64,000 nt of DNA from CAMDPA01 sp965223035 (GCA_965223035.1 OZ244980.1:62001-126000), one strand, 5' to 3'; positions 9,045 through 17,809 are shown, numbered from the stretch's first letter. Notes: generated by a model from the letters alone, not told the origin. Program-made: numbers and translations.

Positions 9045-10241
9045 TCAAGCCACGCGGCTTGGCGACTTGCTGCTGCCACCAAGTGCTGGCGCGTCAGGCT
9101 GCGATTGCGCCGTGGCTCTGCTCTCAGGCGTGCCCGGTGTCGTGAATGCCCAGCCGTAGGCCAACATCGTAATGATCGCGCTGGCGGCGAAGAAATAGGC
9201 TCCGGGCAGCACGCTGGCTTCCGTGTAGCCACTTGAATTCACATAAAAAATCATCAAGGCCAGGACCATGACGTCGGTCATGGAGTAGCGGCCCAACCAC
9301 TCCATCGTCGCAATCGAGCGGCTGCGGAACTCCGACGACAAATCGGGAGAGGTCATCAGGGTGAGGAGATACAGCAATTTGAGAAAGGGAAACAAAATGG
9401 AGAACACGAACAAAACCGCACATAGGAAGTGCTCACCATTGACGTAGAGCGCATAAATGATGGTCGCGATCGAGTGCTCGTTGGTCCAGACAAACACCGT
9501 CGTGAATCGTATCACCGGCAAAATGACGCCGAGCGCGAAGAACACCGTAGCCAGGATGATGAAGAAGCTCAGAATGAAATTGCGAAATGGCCAACGGCGC
9601 GATCTCGGTTTGCCGGTGGCCCGGGGCTCCGGTCGCAGCGGAAGTGCCGCCTCTGGCATCACCAGCGCCGGCAAGTGTGCGGTTTCGGTACCCGGCAGCG
9701 GCGGTAGATGCGAGGACCTGCTCGGACCGGTGATGGGCTTGGGGCGGTCAACGGCAAGCTCGTCGCCCAGCCAAGCGTAGGATAAGATCATCAACAGCAC
9801 GCCGGCGGTGAAGAAATACACGCCGTACAGGCTGGCCGCATCATAAAGGCCCTGGCTTTTGATGAAGAATATCGTCAGCGCCAAGACCAAAACGTCATGC
9901 ATCGACCATTTGCCTAGCCATTCGAGCGCACGCAGCTGTGGGCGTAGGCGGGCGATGTCGGCCCGGGGCAGGGTCGACACGAGAAGCAGATAGAGCAGCT
10001 TGACCAACGGGAAGACGATCGAGAACAACAGAACGGTAAAGCCGAGGAACAGTTGTCCGTCGCGGATCAAGATGTTGACCGTCGACAACAGCGAGTGCTC
10101 GGTGGTCCAGAATACGAACTTGGTGAGCTTGATGATCGGCAAACTAATGCCGAGCGCTAAGCAGACACTCGCGCCAATGATGGCCAGGCTCAATAGAAAC
10201 CGCCGCCCGCCGAGCCTCAGGGCAGGTTTCACGCGCCTCAT
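9045..10241 (-). CDS. PqiA-like membrane protein, two PqiA domains
   Basis: This 398-residue inner-membrane protein contains two copies of the paraquat-inducible protein A domain, at about residues 10-165 and 225-375. Each has about four hydrophobic segments and the family signature: KLLYLLLVSTLPR then WLGKWSMHDVLVLAL in the first, KLLYLLTLM then WLGRYSMTDVMVLAL in the second. A hydrophilic linker (about 165-220) joins them. PqiA is the membrane partner of the MCE protein PqiB in intermembrane lipid transport, but no MCE gene is nearby, so this is an orphan. The two halves here resemble each other strongly, which suggests internal duplication. Confidence 0.85.
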   Translation of the reverse strand: MRRVKPALRLGGRRFLLSLAIIGASVCLALGISLPIIKLTKFVFWTTEHSLLSTVNILIRDGQLFLGFTVLLFSIVFPLVKLLYLLLVSTLPRADIARLRPQLRALEWLGKWSMHDVLVLALTIFFIKSQGLYDAASLYGVYFFTAGVLLMILSYAWLGDELAVDRPKPITGPSRSSHLPPLPGTETAHLPALVMPEAALPLRPEPRATGKPRSRRWPFRNFILSFFIILATVFFALGVILPVIRFTTVFVWTNEHSIATIIYALYVNGEHFLCAVLFVFSILFPFLKLLYLLTLMTSPDLSSEFRSRSIATMEWLGRYSMTDVMVLALMIFYVNSSGYTEASVLPGAYFFAASAIITMLAYGWAFTTPGTPESRATAQSQPDAPALGGSSKSPSRVA

Positions 10242-10531
10242 CCCCTATTCGCCTTCGCCGCCGCCCGCCACCTGTGATGGGTTGCGGGCCGCAAGATCAA
10301 CGCGGCCCGGGTTGGAGCCGCGGTGAAGGTCCCAGCTCAGCGCCAAAATGGTCGGCTCGTAAGCTACGTGCAACCATATCGACAAAAACGGGCCCTAACT
10401 GCTGTCAGCCGTGCTGCTGTCAGCCCGGTCGCTGTCACATGAATGCCGGTTGCTCTCGGCAACAGTGTGACAGGCATGGCACCAGCGGGACGCGCAGCGG
10501 ACGCCCACACTGCGCTGTTGATCCCGGCCGA

Positions 10532-10885
10532 TCAGGCGATCGCGGTTCCACTGCTGTTAGGGACAGCCCTGTCGACCAGCATCTGCTGCAGCTCGCCGAG
10601 CTCATACATCTCGCGGACGATATCGCAGCCACCCACGAACTCGCCCTTGATATAGAGTTGAGGAATCGTCGGCCAGTTGGAGTAGGCCTTGATGCCGTCG
10701 CGCAACTCCAGGCTTTCCAAGACGTTGATGTCGACATAATCGACACCGAGAATGGTTAGGATCTGGTCGACTTGCATGGAAAAGCCGCACTGCGGCATCC
10801 CCTTGTTGCCCTTCATGAACAGCACGACGTCGTGGCTGGACACGGCCTTGGAGATCCAGTCTTGAACGTCTTGAGCTGGGTTCAT
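10532..10885 (-). CDS. grxD: monothiol glutaredoxin, Grx4 family
   Basis: The 117-residue product has the CGFS active site (GMPQCGFSMQV) and the glutathione-binding motifs WPTIPQLYIKGEFVGGCDI of [2Fe-2S]-carrying monothiol glutaredoxins, which deliver clusters and act with BolA proteins. The ATG at 10885 has AGGAAAGG upstream; the longer open frame is not needed. It is the last gene of a bolA, zinc-ribbon, grxD minus-strand set; the BolA-Grx pairing is a known physical complex. Confidence 0.95.
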   Translation of the reverse strand: MNPAQDVQDWISKAVSSHDVVLFMKGNKGMPQCGFSMQVDQILTILGVDYVDINVLESLELRDGIKAYSNWPTIPQLYIKGEFVGGCDIVREMYELGELQQMLVDRAVPNSSGTAIA

Positions 10886-10932
10886 ATTCTCAATCCTTTC
10901 CTCATTGATACCCGATGGCTGGCCAATTTGGG

Positions 10933-10976
10933 GTGCCACTCTGGAGTGCCACACTGGGGTGCCACACTGGGGTGCC
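10933..10976 (+). repeat. 13-bp direct repeats upstream of grxD
   Basis: GTGCCACTCTGGA, GTGCCACACTGGG and GTGCCACACTGGG abut exactly, followed by a partial fourth GTGCC. They lie 48-91 bases upstream of the grxD start codon, in its leader or promoter region. Confidence 0.85.
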
Positions 10977-11167
10977 TGAACGGCGCCGGTTGCCGCTTGT
11001 TCTATACGGCTTTTATACGGCGGCCCCGACCCCACAGCGCAAGCAAACGCCCCGTAAGCATGTGGCGCCTGTTCCGCAATTGTCAACATTTGGGCCGTGC
11101 GCATCATTGCCAGCCGGGACGCGAGGCGCCGTTGGCGGCAGGCTCGGCCTCGCATCAAACCGCGGCG

Positions 11168-11542
11168 TTACGGCGCGCTGGTCTCGTACCACTCCTCGTG
11201 TAGCGCGATATGTGTACAGCTTGGGCATTCGGTGTGGCGCCAATGGTGGCCGCATCCGGGACACAGTCCACGCGTGTCGAAGGTATTCCAAGCCGTCCCG
11301 CAGCCGCCGTCGAAATATTCCGGCGCCCCCATGGGAACGCAAAACCAGCGAGTGTGACGTTGCGGTTGCCACTGGCAGTGTGGGCAGCGGATGCGCAGTC
11401 GGGCGCTATCGGCCCCAATCTGCGGATCCGGCCGGAAGTTTGCCCGATCGCGAGCCACACGTCGGCGATCGCTGCCGACCGACGGTCGGCTCGGACTCAA
11501 GGCTCGCCACAGCCAAGCGCGGATGCTTTGGACAATGAGCAA
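11168..11542 (-). CDS. small zinc-ribbon protein between bolA and grxD
   Basis: The 124-residue product has a C-terminal half with paired Cys motifs (CPHC, CPGC, CPSC, plus single Cys) and the segment GTAWNTFDTRGLCPGC, which looks like a double zinc ribbon seen in uncharacterised alphaproteobacterial proteins. The start is a TTG at 11542 with AAGGA eight bases upstream; no ATG exists before the Cys-rich part. It begins five bases after the bolA stop, so it is probably translationally coupled to bolA. Its position between BolA and Grx genes suggests a link to iron-sulfur or redox handling, as inference only. Confidence 0.7.
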   Translation of the reverse strand: MLIVQSIRAWLWRALSPSRPSVGSDRRRVARDRANFRPDPQIGADSARLRIRCPHCQWQPQRHTRWFCVPMGAPEYFDGGCGTAWNTFDTRGLCPGCGHHWRHTECPSCTHIALHEEWYETSAP

Positions 11543-11546
11543 CAGC

Positions 11547-11780
11547 TCAGTCCTTAACGCCGGTGGTCAGAGCCAGCGCGTGCAGATCCCCGCCCATGCG
11601 CCCGCCGAGCGCCTCGTATACCATTTGATGCTGTTGGACCCGCGATTTGCCCTTGAACGCGCTGGACAGCACATGGGCCGCGTAGTGGTCGCCGTCTCCG
11701 GCAAGATCGCGGATCTCCACCTCGGCATCGGGAAAGCGCGCCTTGATCAAATTGTTAATCTCGTGTGCATCCATCGCCAT
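11547..11780 (-). CDS. bolA: BolA-family protein
   Basis: This 77-residue protein matches the BolA/IbaG fold: LIKARFPDAEVEIRDLAGDG, then HYAAHVLSSAFKGKSRVQQHQMVY and a closing GGDLHALAL. The conserved C-terminal His available for cluster ligation with a monothiol glutaredoxin is present. It is the first gene of the set ending in grxD. By length and lack of an N-terminal extension it is closer to the IbaG/BolA2 group than to classic BolA. Confidence 0.93.
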   Translation of the reverse strand: MAMDAHEINNLIKARFPDAEVEIRDLAGDGDHYAAHVLSSAFKGKSRVQQHQMVYEALGGRMGGDLHALALTTGVKD

Positions 11781-12004
11781 CGATCGGGGTCTCCGGATAG
11801 GTTTACCTCAGTCGATACCTGTAACATAGGTGATTACATCGAGTACGGAAAGGCTATCGCTGACCGGTGCTCGGCCGAGTTTCTGCCTCGCCGTCAACGT
11901 CCATCAAGTCGCTCGCGGAGTCGAGCCGCTGCCACTATGCTGGCGCGGATCGCAAACACAGCCGGGGACGACGCCAATGAAGGCACGCGTGAAGGTGAGT
12001 GAGC

Positions 12005-13453
12005 ATGAGCGTTGATGGCGGGAAACAGGCCGGCGCCGCGGCAGACGCCGGTGAGGCTGGCAGCAACATCGTGCCGTTCACCACGTTGCGCGACTGGCTC
12101 GCCCATCTGGCTTCCACCGGTCGAATGGCGGTGGCCCGGACCAACGTCGATTTGCGCTTTGAGCTGGCGGCGATCGCCAAGCGGCTCGATGGCTCTCAGG
12201 CGACCCTGTTTCCCCATCCCGGCGGACACGAGCTGTCGGTGGTCTGCGGGCTGGTGTCCGCGCGCAGGTGGATCGGCGAAGCGATGGGTGTGGCACCCGA
12301 TCAGATCTTGTCGCGGTTCGAGGCGGCGGCGAACGCCCCGATCGCCACCGTCGAGGTCGATCGGGCGCCGGTGCAGGAGGTGGTTAACCGACAGCCCGAT
12401 CTGCTGCGAGACCTGCCGGTGCCGACCCACAACGAACGCGATAGCGGACCTTACATCTCGGCCGGTTTGATCATCTCCAAAAACCCGAAAACGGGTCGCC
12501 AAAACGTGGCGATCGTGCGCTTGCAGGTGTCTGGTCCTCGGCGGCTCGGTACGCTGATCCTGCCGCGCCATACCTATCATTTCTACGAGCAGATGGAGGC
12601 TCAAGGGCAGGCCTTGCCGGTGGCGATCGTGGTCGGCGTTGATCCGTTGACGTTGCTGGCCTCGCAGGCGATCGCGCCCTTGGATCAGGACGAGCTGGAA
12701 ATTGCCGGTGCGCTGCAGCGCCGGGCGTTGCCGGTCGTGCGCTGCAAAAGCAGTGATCTCAAGGTGCCGGCCGAGGCGGAGATCGTGCTGGAGGGGCGGC
12801 TGTTACCCAAAATCCGCGAGCCGGAGGGGCCGTTCGGTGAATTTCCCCAGTATTACGGACCGCGCGGCGACCGGAACGTGATTGAAATCGATGTCCTCAC
12901 CCGCCGACGGCAAGCGCTCTATCACACCATCACCGGGGGTGGCTTGGAACACCTGATGCTGGGAGGCATCCCGCGTGAAGCCACCTTATTGGCGCACCTG
13001 AGGCGAACGTTTCCCAACGTCTTGGACCTGCACTTATCGCGCGGTGGCGTCTGTCGCTACCACCTTGTGGTGCAGATCGCCAAGCGCCAGGCGGGCGAGC
13101 CAAAAAACATCATGATGGGCGCATTCGCCGGTCACTATGACGTCAAGCAGGTGATCGTGGTGGACGAGGACGTCGACATCCACGATCCGAACCAGGTGGA
13201 GTGGGCGGTGGCAACCAGGTTTCAGGCCGATCGCGATCTTTTGGTCGTGGCCCATTCGCAAGGCTCCAAGCTCGACCCTTCGACGGAAGATGGGATCAGC
13301 GCGAAAATGGGGCTTGATGCCACCAAGCCGCTGGCGGCCGCCGATGAGGTGTTTCGTCGGATCAAGGTGCCGGGCGAAGACCGTGTGGATTTGGACGCCG
13401 ACATCGACGCAAATGCGCTCGAGACTTGGCGACGCAGGTTGTCTGAAGGCTGA
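12005..13453 (+). CDS. UbiD-family decarboxylase (first of two)
   Basis: The 482-residue product has the UbiD fold of prenylated-FMN-dependent (de)carboxylases. Family segments visible include LPRHTYHFYEQMEAQGQALP, the REPEGPFGEFPQYYG stretch and a C-terminal DVDIHDPNQVEWAVATRFQ. The ATG at 12005 has GAAGG nine bases upstream; a GTG two codons earlier is possible. UbiD enzymes act on aromatic and alpha,beta-unsaturated acids; the substrate cannot be read from sequence. No UbiX flavin prenyltransferase is seen in the window. It is divergent from bolA and ends before an F1 repeat. Confidence 0.9.
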   Translation: MSVDGGKQAGAAADAGEAGSNIVPFTTLRDWLAHLASTGRMAVARTNVDLRFELAAIAKRLDGSQATLFPHPGGHELSVVCGLVSARRWIGEAMGVAPDQILSRFEAAANAPIATVEVDRAPVQEVVNRQPDLLRDLPVPTHNERDSGPYISAGLIISKNPKTGRQNVAIVRLQVSGPRRLGTLILPRHTYHFYEQMEAQGQALPVAIVVGVDPLTLLASQAIAPLDQDELEIAGALQRRALPVVRCKSSDLKVPAEAEIVLEGRLLPKIREPEGPFGEFPQYYGPRGDRNVIEIDVLTRRRQALYHTITGGGLEHLMLGGIPREATLLAHLRRTFPNVLDLHLSRGGVCRYHLVVQIAKRQAGEPKNIMMGAFAGHYDVKQVIVVDEDVDIHDPNQVEWAVATRFQADRDLLVVAHSQGSKLDPSTEDGISAKMGLDATKPLAAADEVFRRIKVPGEDRVDLDADIDANALETWRRRLSEG

Positions 13454-13816
13454 CGCGATGATGTTGATTGAGGCGGTAGGCGCCGGCCAGGGGGCGACCG
13501 ATCTTGACGGTTTCCGTCGAACGCGATGGCGCAAGGTTTGAGGCCTGCGGCGGCGGCAAACCGATTTGAGCAACCCATTTGAGGGGCACCGCTGCCAGTC
13601 GCGCGAAGCGATGGGGGCGATCATGGACCAGCACCGGGAATTCCTATCTTCGCTGAGTGACGTCAAAGTCGAACCCGTTCGGGCCGGGTTCGTCGTTCGC
13701 AAGATCACTGCTGAGCGCATTGATCAGCCGCGGCTCGCATGGGTGCGCGGGAGGATGGGTCCTAAAAGGCCTGGGATAGCTTTCAGGCGCAAGTCCCCAA
13801 ACCGTCGGACCGTGAG
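13454..13816. other. intergenic after ubiD-like gene
   Basis: This 363-base gap holds a small plus-strand frame from about 13566 whose stop is the TAG of the next F1 repeat, but it lacks a good ribosome site and resembles no family. A perfect AACCCG/CGGGTT stem at about 13672-13690 has no T-run. Nothing else is supported. Confidence 0.4.
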
Positions 13817-13880
13817 CTAGATCATCGCGCCTTAAATCGGAACCGCAAAGCCGGTTCCGATTTAAGGCAGGTTGCTCTAA
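13817..13880 (+). repeat. F1 repeat, 64-bp short form
   Basis: CTAGATCATCGCGCCTTAAA starts the copy and GGTTGCTCTAA ends it, so it has the left end of hairpin A joined to the right end of hairpin B. Exactly 64 bp, as at 28851 and 45871. It lies between convergent gene ends. Confidence 0.9.
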
Positions 13881-14403
13881 TGAACTGCCTGTTCTGCAAG
13901 CGTTTGGGTAGCGGGCTGACGCCGAAAAATACCCGTCCCGACGGGTCGATCCCGACCCGGACCGCGTACAAATACAAAGACGCCATGCCGGCGGCGCTCA
14001 CCCATCACGACCAGCTGCCGGACGTGCCGGTCTATCGTAAGACCGCGCACGTCACGTTCTCGGCCGAGCAGCTTGAGCGTGCCCAATAAGAGCAGTTCTT
14101 GAGCTTCCGGCAGCGCTGGTACCGCAACGAGAAGGGTGATTTCGTTGCCGGTTTCCAATCGTTTCTCGATGCCGATGAATTCGGGCAAGTGTTGGAGCGG
14201 CACCGGCGGCGTTGGGGCAACCGTGAGACCGACGCCACCTGGAGCCGCGGCTCGCCCTACCGCGGCCTGGAACCGCTCGACGTCGCGCATGCGGCAATAT
14301 TGTTCGGGCAGCGACGTAAGATCGAGCGGGCGCGGGCACGATTGATCGCGGCGGCCGAGATCAGCACGATCAGACCAACGATCAGCGACTTGGCATAGGC
14401 CAT
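13877..14403 (-). pseudogene. probable small exported protein gene broken by a frameshift
   Basis: The ATG at 14403 has GGGAG six bases upstream and starts a good signal peptide (MAYAKSLIVGLIVLISAAA). The frame is lost near 14318-14343 within a GC-rich CCCGCGCCCGC run; shifting one base restores a continuous frame reading LDLTSLPEQYCRMRDVERF and on to base 13877 for about 160 more residues. The rest is unrecognised. Its TAG stop lies inside the tip of the F1 repeat. A sequencing error is as possible as a real mutation. Plus-strand frames over the same stretch contain an in-frame TAA and have no ribosome site, so I prefer the minus reading. Confidence 0.4.
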
Positions 14404-14525
14404 TGGCGCTCCCATGCTATCGCGACCTCGCGCTGGATGCGCTGAGTTTGGGCCGCGGGCCGTCGCGTGAACGGGTGCAGCCATCGATCCGTCCATCCGA
14501 CACTGCGCTTTGTTGTAGGGTGGGC

Positions 14526-15875
14526 CTATTCCGCGGCAGCGCCGGCCGTCGCGTCGGCGAAGAAGCGATTCTCGGGTCGTGGCAGCCCGAGGTTCTCCCG
14601 CAGCGTGGTGCCCTGGTAGGCTGTGCGGAACAGGCCGCGGCGCTGCAGCTCGGGCACCACCTTGTCGACGAAATCATCAAGTCCCTCAGGCAAATATGGG
14701 AAATGGATGGTAAAGCCGTCGCAGGCCTTGGTTTCGATCCACTGTTCCATTTCGTCAGCGATCGTCTTGGGCGTTCCGATCATGGCGAGGCCCGAGTAGC
14801 CCCCTAGCCGTTGGGCGAGCTGGCGCACGGTCAAGTTTTCACGCCGCGCCATCTCCACTGCGCGTTGGCGACCGCTTTGGCTGGCGTTGCTCTGCGGGAT
14901 ATCCGGCAGTGGCCCGTCTGGGTCGAACTTGGACGCGTCGTGGCCAAGCGCGATCGAGAGCGAGGCGATGGCATTGTCGTAGTGCACCAAGCTATCCAGC
15001 TGGTTGCGCTTGGCGCGCGCCTCCTCAACGGTATCGCCGATGACGACGAAACATCCCGGCTGGATCTTCATATGATCCGGCGACCGGCCGAGTTTCTCCA
15101 TCCGGCCCTTGACGTCGGCGTAGAACGCTTGGCCGGCCTCGATGTTCGATTGCGATGTGAAGACGGCTTCAGCGGTTTCCGCCGCCAATTGGCGTCCAGC
15201 CTCCGAGGCGCCGGCCTGCACGATCAACGGCCAACCCTGAACCGGCCTGGCGATATTGAGTGGGCCGCGCACCGCAAAGAAATCGCCCTTGTGGGCCAGC
15301 ACATGCATCTTTTCTGGATCAAGGTAGATACCGCTGTCCACGTCGCGGATGAACGCGTCATCGGCCCATGAATCCCACAGGCCGGTGACGACGTCGTAGA
15401 ACTCGCGCGCACGCTGGTAGCGCAGGTCATGTTCCATGTGCTCCTCGAGCCCGAAATTCAACGCCGCATCGGGGTTTGAGGTGGTGACGATGTTCCAGCC
15501 GGCGCGGCCGCCGCTGAGATGGTCGAGTGAGGCAAATCGACGAGCGATGTGCCAGGGCGTATCAAAGGTGGTCGAGCCGGTTGCGATCAAGCCGATGTGC
15601 TCGGTGCACTGCGACAGAGCCGACAACAGTGTGAACGGTTCAAACGACGTGACGGTATGGCTGCGCTTGAGCGCTTCCACCGGCATGTTCAGAACCGCCA
15701 TGTGGTCGGCCATGAAAAACGCGTCGAATTTGCCGTGCTCCAGCTTCTGAATGAACCGCTTGATGTGGCCCAAATTGAAGTTGGCGTCGCGATAAGCTCC
15801 AGGGTAGCGCCAGGCGCCGGTGTGGATGCTGGCCGGACGCATGAAGGCATTGAGGTGGATTTGCCGTTTGGACAT
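14526..15875 (-). CDS. FMN-dependent monooxygenase, NtaA/SnaA/DszA type
   Basis: This 449-residue flavin monooxygenase belongs to the bacterial-luciferase superfamily, NtaA/SnaA/DmoA branch. Family segments visible include MRPASIHTGAWRYPGA, FMADHMAVLN, the ASLDHLSGGRAGWNIVTTSN stretch and VQAGASEAGRQLAA. Such enzymes need reduced FMN from a separate reductase and oxidise compounds such as nitrilotriacetate, sulfides or sulfones; the substrate is not determinable here. The ATG at 15875 has GGAGGGA upstream. RidA lies just upstream on the same strand, separated by a large hairpin (an F2 repeat), so read-through between them may be limited. Confidence 0.9.
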   Translation of the reverse strand: MSKRQIHLNAFMRPASIHTGAWRYPGAYRDANFNLGHIKRFIQKLEHGKFDAFFMADHMAVLNMPVEALKRSHTVTSFEPFTLLSALSQCTEHIGLIATGSTTFDTPWHIARRFASLDHLSGGRAGWNIVTTSNPDAALNFGLEEHMEHDLRYQRAREFYDVVTGLWDSWADDAFIRDVDSGIYLDPEKMHVLAHKGDFFAVRGPLNIARPVQGWPLIVQAGASEAGRQLAAETAEAVFTSQSNIEAGQAFYADVKGRMEKLGRSPDHMKIQPGCFVVIGDTVEEARAKRNQLDSLVHYDNAIASLSIALGHDASKFDPDGPLPDIPQSNASQSGRQRAVEMARRENLTVRQLAQRLGGYSGLAMIGTPKTIADEMEQWIETKACDGFTIHFPYLPEGLDDFVDKVVPELQRRGLFRTAYQGTTLRENLGLPRPENRFFADATAGAAAE

Positions 15876-15933
15876 GGTCGTCCCTCCGTCGGGCTGTGGG
15901 TCGGGCAAGATTGGGCGGTCGAGCTGTCCTCAG

Positions 15934-16083
15934 CTAGAGCGTGTCAAGGTTAGCTGGAACCATCCCGCTCCCGTCCCGTTCCTCCACTGGGCCACCCATG
16001 AGATCGTGCCCTAGGGTGGCCCAGTGGAGAAACGGGCGGGAGCGGGCCGGCAAGGTGCTTCGGCCAAAGGCGGATAGGGTCTA
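15934..16083 (+). repeat. F2 repeat, full-length with long hairpin
   Basis: The copy begins CTAGAGCG, carries GCTGGAACCATCCCGCT at 15953, then a nearly perfect inverted repeat with arms at 15964-15997 and 16014-16046 (33-34 bases, two differences) and the right arm GGGCCGGCAAGG to a degenerate GGCGGAT. Its end overlaps the RidA stop codon. Confidence 0.85.
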
Positions 16084-16476
16084 AACGGCTGCGATCGCCT
16101 CCACCTCGACGAGAAAGTTGGGGTTGGCCAGACCGCGCAGGATGCACAAGGTGCTACCGGGTGGATGATCCTTAAAGTAGGTCTGCAGGATGCCGCGCGC
16201 TTTGGGCACGTCGTGGGGATTGACGATGTAGATCGTGACCTTGGTGACATCCGATAATCGCGCGCCACCGGCGGCTAGCGCCTTGCTGAGATTGTCCATC
16301 ACAAGTGCGGCCTGAGCGTCAAAATCGTCAGGCGGCAGCACATTTCCATCCGGGTCGGCCGCGACTTGACCCGCACAAAACACCAGCTTGCTCGCGCCCT
16401 CGGCGGTCACCACGTGGGAATAGCTGGCGAGCGGCTTCGACATGCCCTCGGGGTTCAGTCTGGTAAGCTTTGCCAT
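16081..16476 (-). CDS. RidA/YjgF family protein
   Basis: The 131-residue product matches the Rid family, whose members hydrolyse reactive enamine/imine intermediates. Visible features are VVTAEGASKLVFCAGQVAAD, the mid-helix region DFDAQAALVMDNLSKALAAG, and the C-terminal GSTLCILRGLANPNFLVEVE, in which the Arg typical of active deaminases is present. The TAG stop falls within the tip of the F2 repeat at 16081-16083. Position upstream of a flavin monooxygenase recalls catabolic sets in which Rid proteins clear imine products, but the pairing is inference. Confidence 0.88.
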   Translation of the reverse strand: MAKLTRLNPEGMSKPLASYSHVVTAEGASKLVFCAGQVAADPDGNVLPPDDFDAQAALVMDNLSKALAAGGARLSDVTKVTIYIVNPHDVPKARGILQTYFKDHPPGSTLCILRGLANPNFLVEVEAIAAV

Positions 16477-16640
16477 TTTAATGTGCTCCGGAACGCTGAC
16501 GCCTCTGTGCCGTTAAGTTGATGCCGTCAGGTTGATGACAACCGTGTCAGTCTGGCGGCTGATGAGCTACCTTTTGCCAACAAACCCGTTGCCGCCAGGT
16601 TGCCCATCGGCGGCGATGTCGGCAAGTCTCGATCCGTCCA

Positions 16641-17498
16641 TCATAGGCCGAACCTGGCCCATAACGCGCGAGTCTCAAGCGCGGTGATCACGTCCTCCGC
16701 CGCCAGGAGGCTCGCGCAAGGCGCCCCGGCATGGGTCGGAAGGGCAGGCACGATACCGCCGGGCGAGCGCCGTAGCCTCGCCAGCAAGCCGGACGGGCCC
16801 AGCGGAATCGCCTTCAAGACGACATTGTCGCCGTGCAGCTCGCGCATCTTGCTACGGACATCGCCGAAGCCGTCAATCAATCCCAGCTCGAGCGCGCGCC
16901 GCGCTGACCAGAAGGCGCCTGAGAACAACTCGTCATCGCCAGCGTGGAGACGTCCGGCGCGGCGATCTTTGACCAGGCTGATGAAGGCATCGTGGACGTC
17001 GCGCTGGATGGCCCGCAACCGTTCTACATCATCCGGGTTCTCCGGGCGGAACGGATCGAGCGTGCCCTTATGCTCGCCGGCGGTGTAGACACGACGATCC
17101 ACGCCCAGGCGCTCGATCGCCTTGTCGAAGCCGAATGAGGCGGAGATGACGCCGATCGATCCGACGATGGTGGAGGGGTCGGCATAAATTTCATCGCCGG
17201 CAATGGCCAGAAAATAGCCGCCAGATGCCGCGACATCCTCGCAGAAAACGTAGATCTTCTTCTGCTTCTCAGCCGCCAGCTGTCGCAGTCGTCGGAAGAT
17301 CAAATTGGATTGGACCGGCGAGCCACCGGGGCTGTTGACAAGGACGGCAACGGTGGGCAGGCGCGAGAGGGCGAATGCGCGGTGCATCGCATCGGCTGCA
17401 AGGGCCAGCGACAGACCCGGTCTTAGCGGCGTCACCAAGCCGATCGGCCCCGACAAGCGAAGCACGGGAACGACGGGGGGGCGTTTGAACGGCCACAT
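16641..17498 (-). CDS. S49 family peptidase (SppA/SohB type)
   Basis: This is a 285-residue S49 serine peptidase. The nucleophile Ser92 lies in ASGGYFLA and the general base Lys143 in EHKGTLDPF, matching the Ser-Lys dyad of SppA. The catalytic region spans about 45-200. The ATG at 17498 gives MWPFKRPPVV; the N terminus lacks a strong membrane segment, so it could be cytoplasmic or weakly membrane-associated, in contrast to classic SppA. SppA relatives digest signal peptides. It belongs to the cluster S49 peptidase, methyltransferase, DUF2007, polyprenyl synthase that recurs in alphaproteobacteria. Confidence 0.9.
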   Translation of the reverse strand: MWPFKRPPVVPVLRLSGPIGLVTPLRPGLSLALAADAMHRAFALSRLPTVAVLVNSPGGSPVQSNLIFRRLRQLAAEKQKKIYVFCEDVAASGGYFLAIAGDEIYADPSTIVGSIGVISASFGFDKAIERLGVDRRVYTAGEHKGTLDPFRPENPDDVERLRAIQRDVHDAFISLVKDRRAGRLHAGDDELFSGAFWSARRALELGLIDGFGDVRSKMRELHGDNVVLKAIPLGPSGLLARLRRSPGGIVPALPTHAGAPCASLLAAEDVITALETRALWARFGL

Positions 17499-17809
17499 GA
17501 AATGCCTCTCGTTGTCAAGTCGCGGCGCAATGCTGATGTTCCGTACCGGCAGCAGACAGTACCAACCCGAGCCCGATGCCGGTTGACCTGCCCGGCGCGC
17601 TCCATCGTGCTGAGCGCAGGAAGGTCGTTGCGGCCCACCACAAACACCTGGCACAGGTCACACCAGGGCCTGCGCGGTAGATCTCGTCAGGCCGCCGGTA
17701 ATAATAGTGAATGTCGATGCTCCGGCGTGTTCTCTGGCCGATGGGACCTGCACAGCATATCGAATACAAGTATTTCCTCCAGGTCGTCGCCAGTCGGACG
17801 AGGACGATA
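17499..17809. other. intergenic, no gene seen
   Basis: This 311-base gap between the methyltransferase end and the S49 peptidase start holds no convincing coding frame, hairpin or known repeat. It presumably contains the promoter of the peptidase gene. Confidence 0.45.

Noticed and set aside
13566..13820. 84-codon plus-strand frame before the F1 repeat
   Set aside because: It starts at TTG without a ribosome site, has no recognisable segment, and its stop is supplied by the repeat. The length is compatible with chance in GC-rich DNA.
13880..14398. plus-strand gene with an internal TAA
   Set aside because: The frame resumes after an in-frame TAA at 14087 and looks protein-like, but its start overlaps the F1 tip and it lacks a ribosome site. 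The minus-strand reading has a signal peptide and Shine-Dalgarno sequence.
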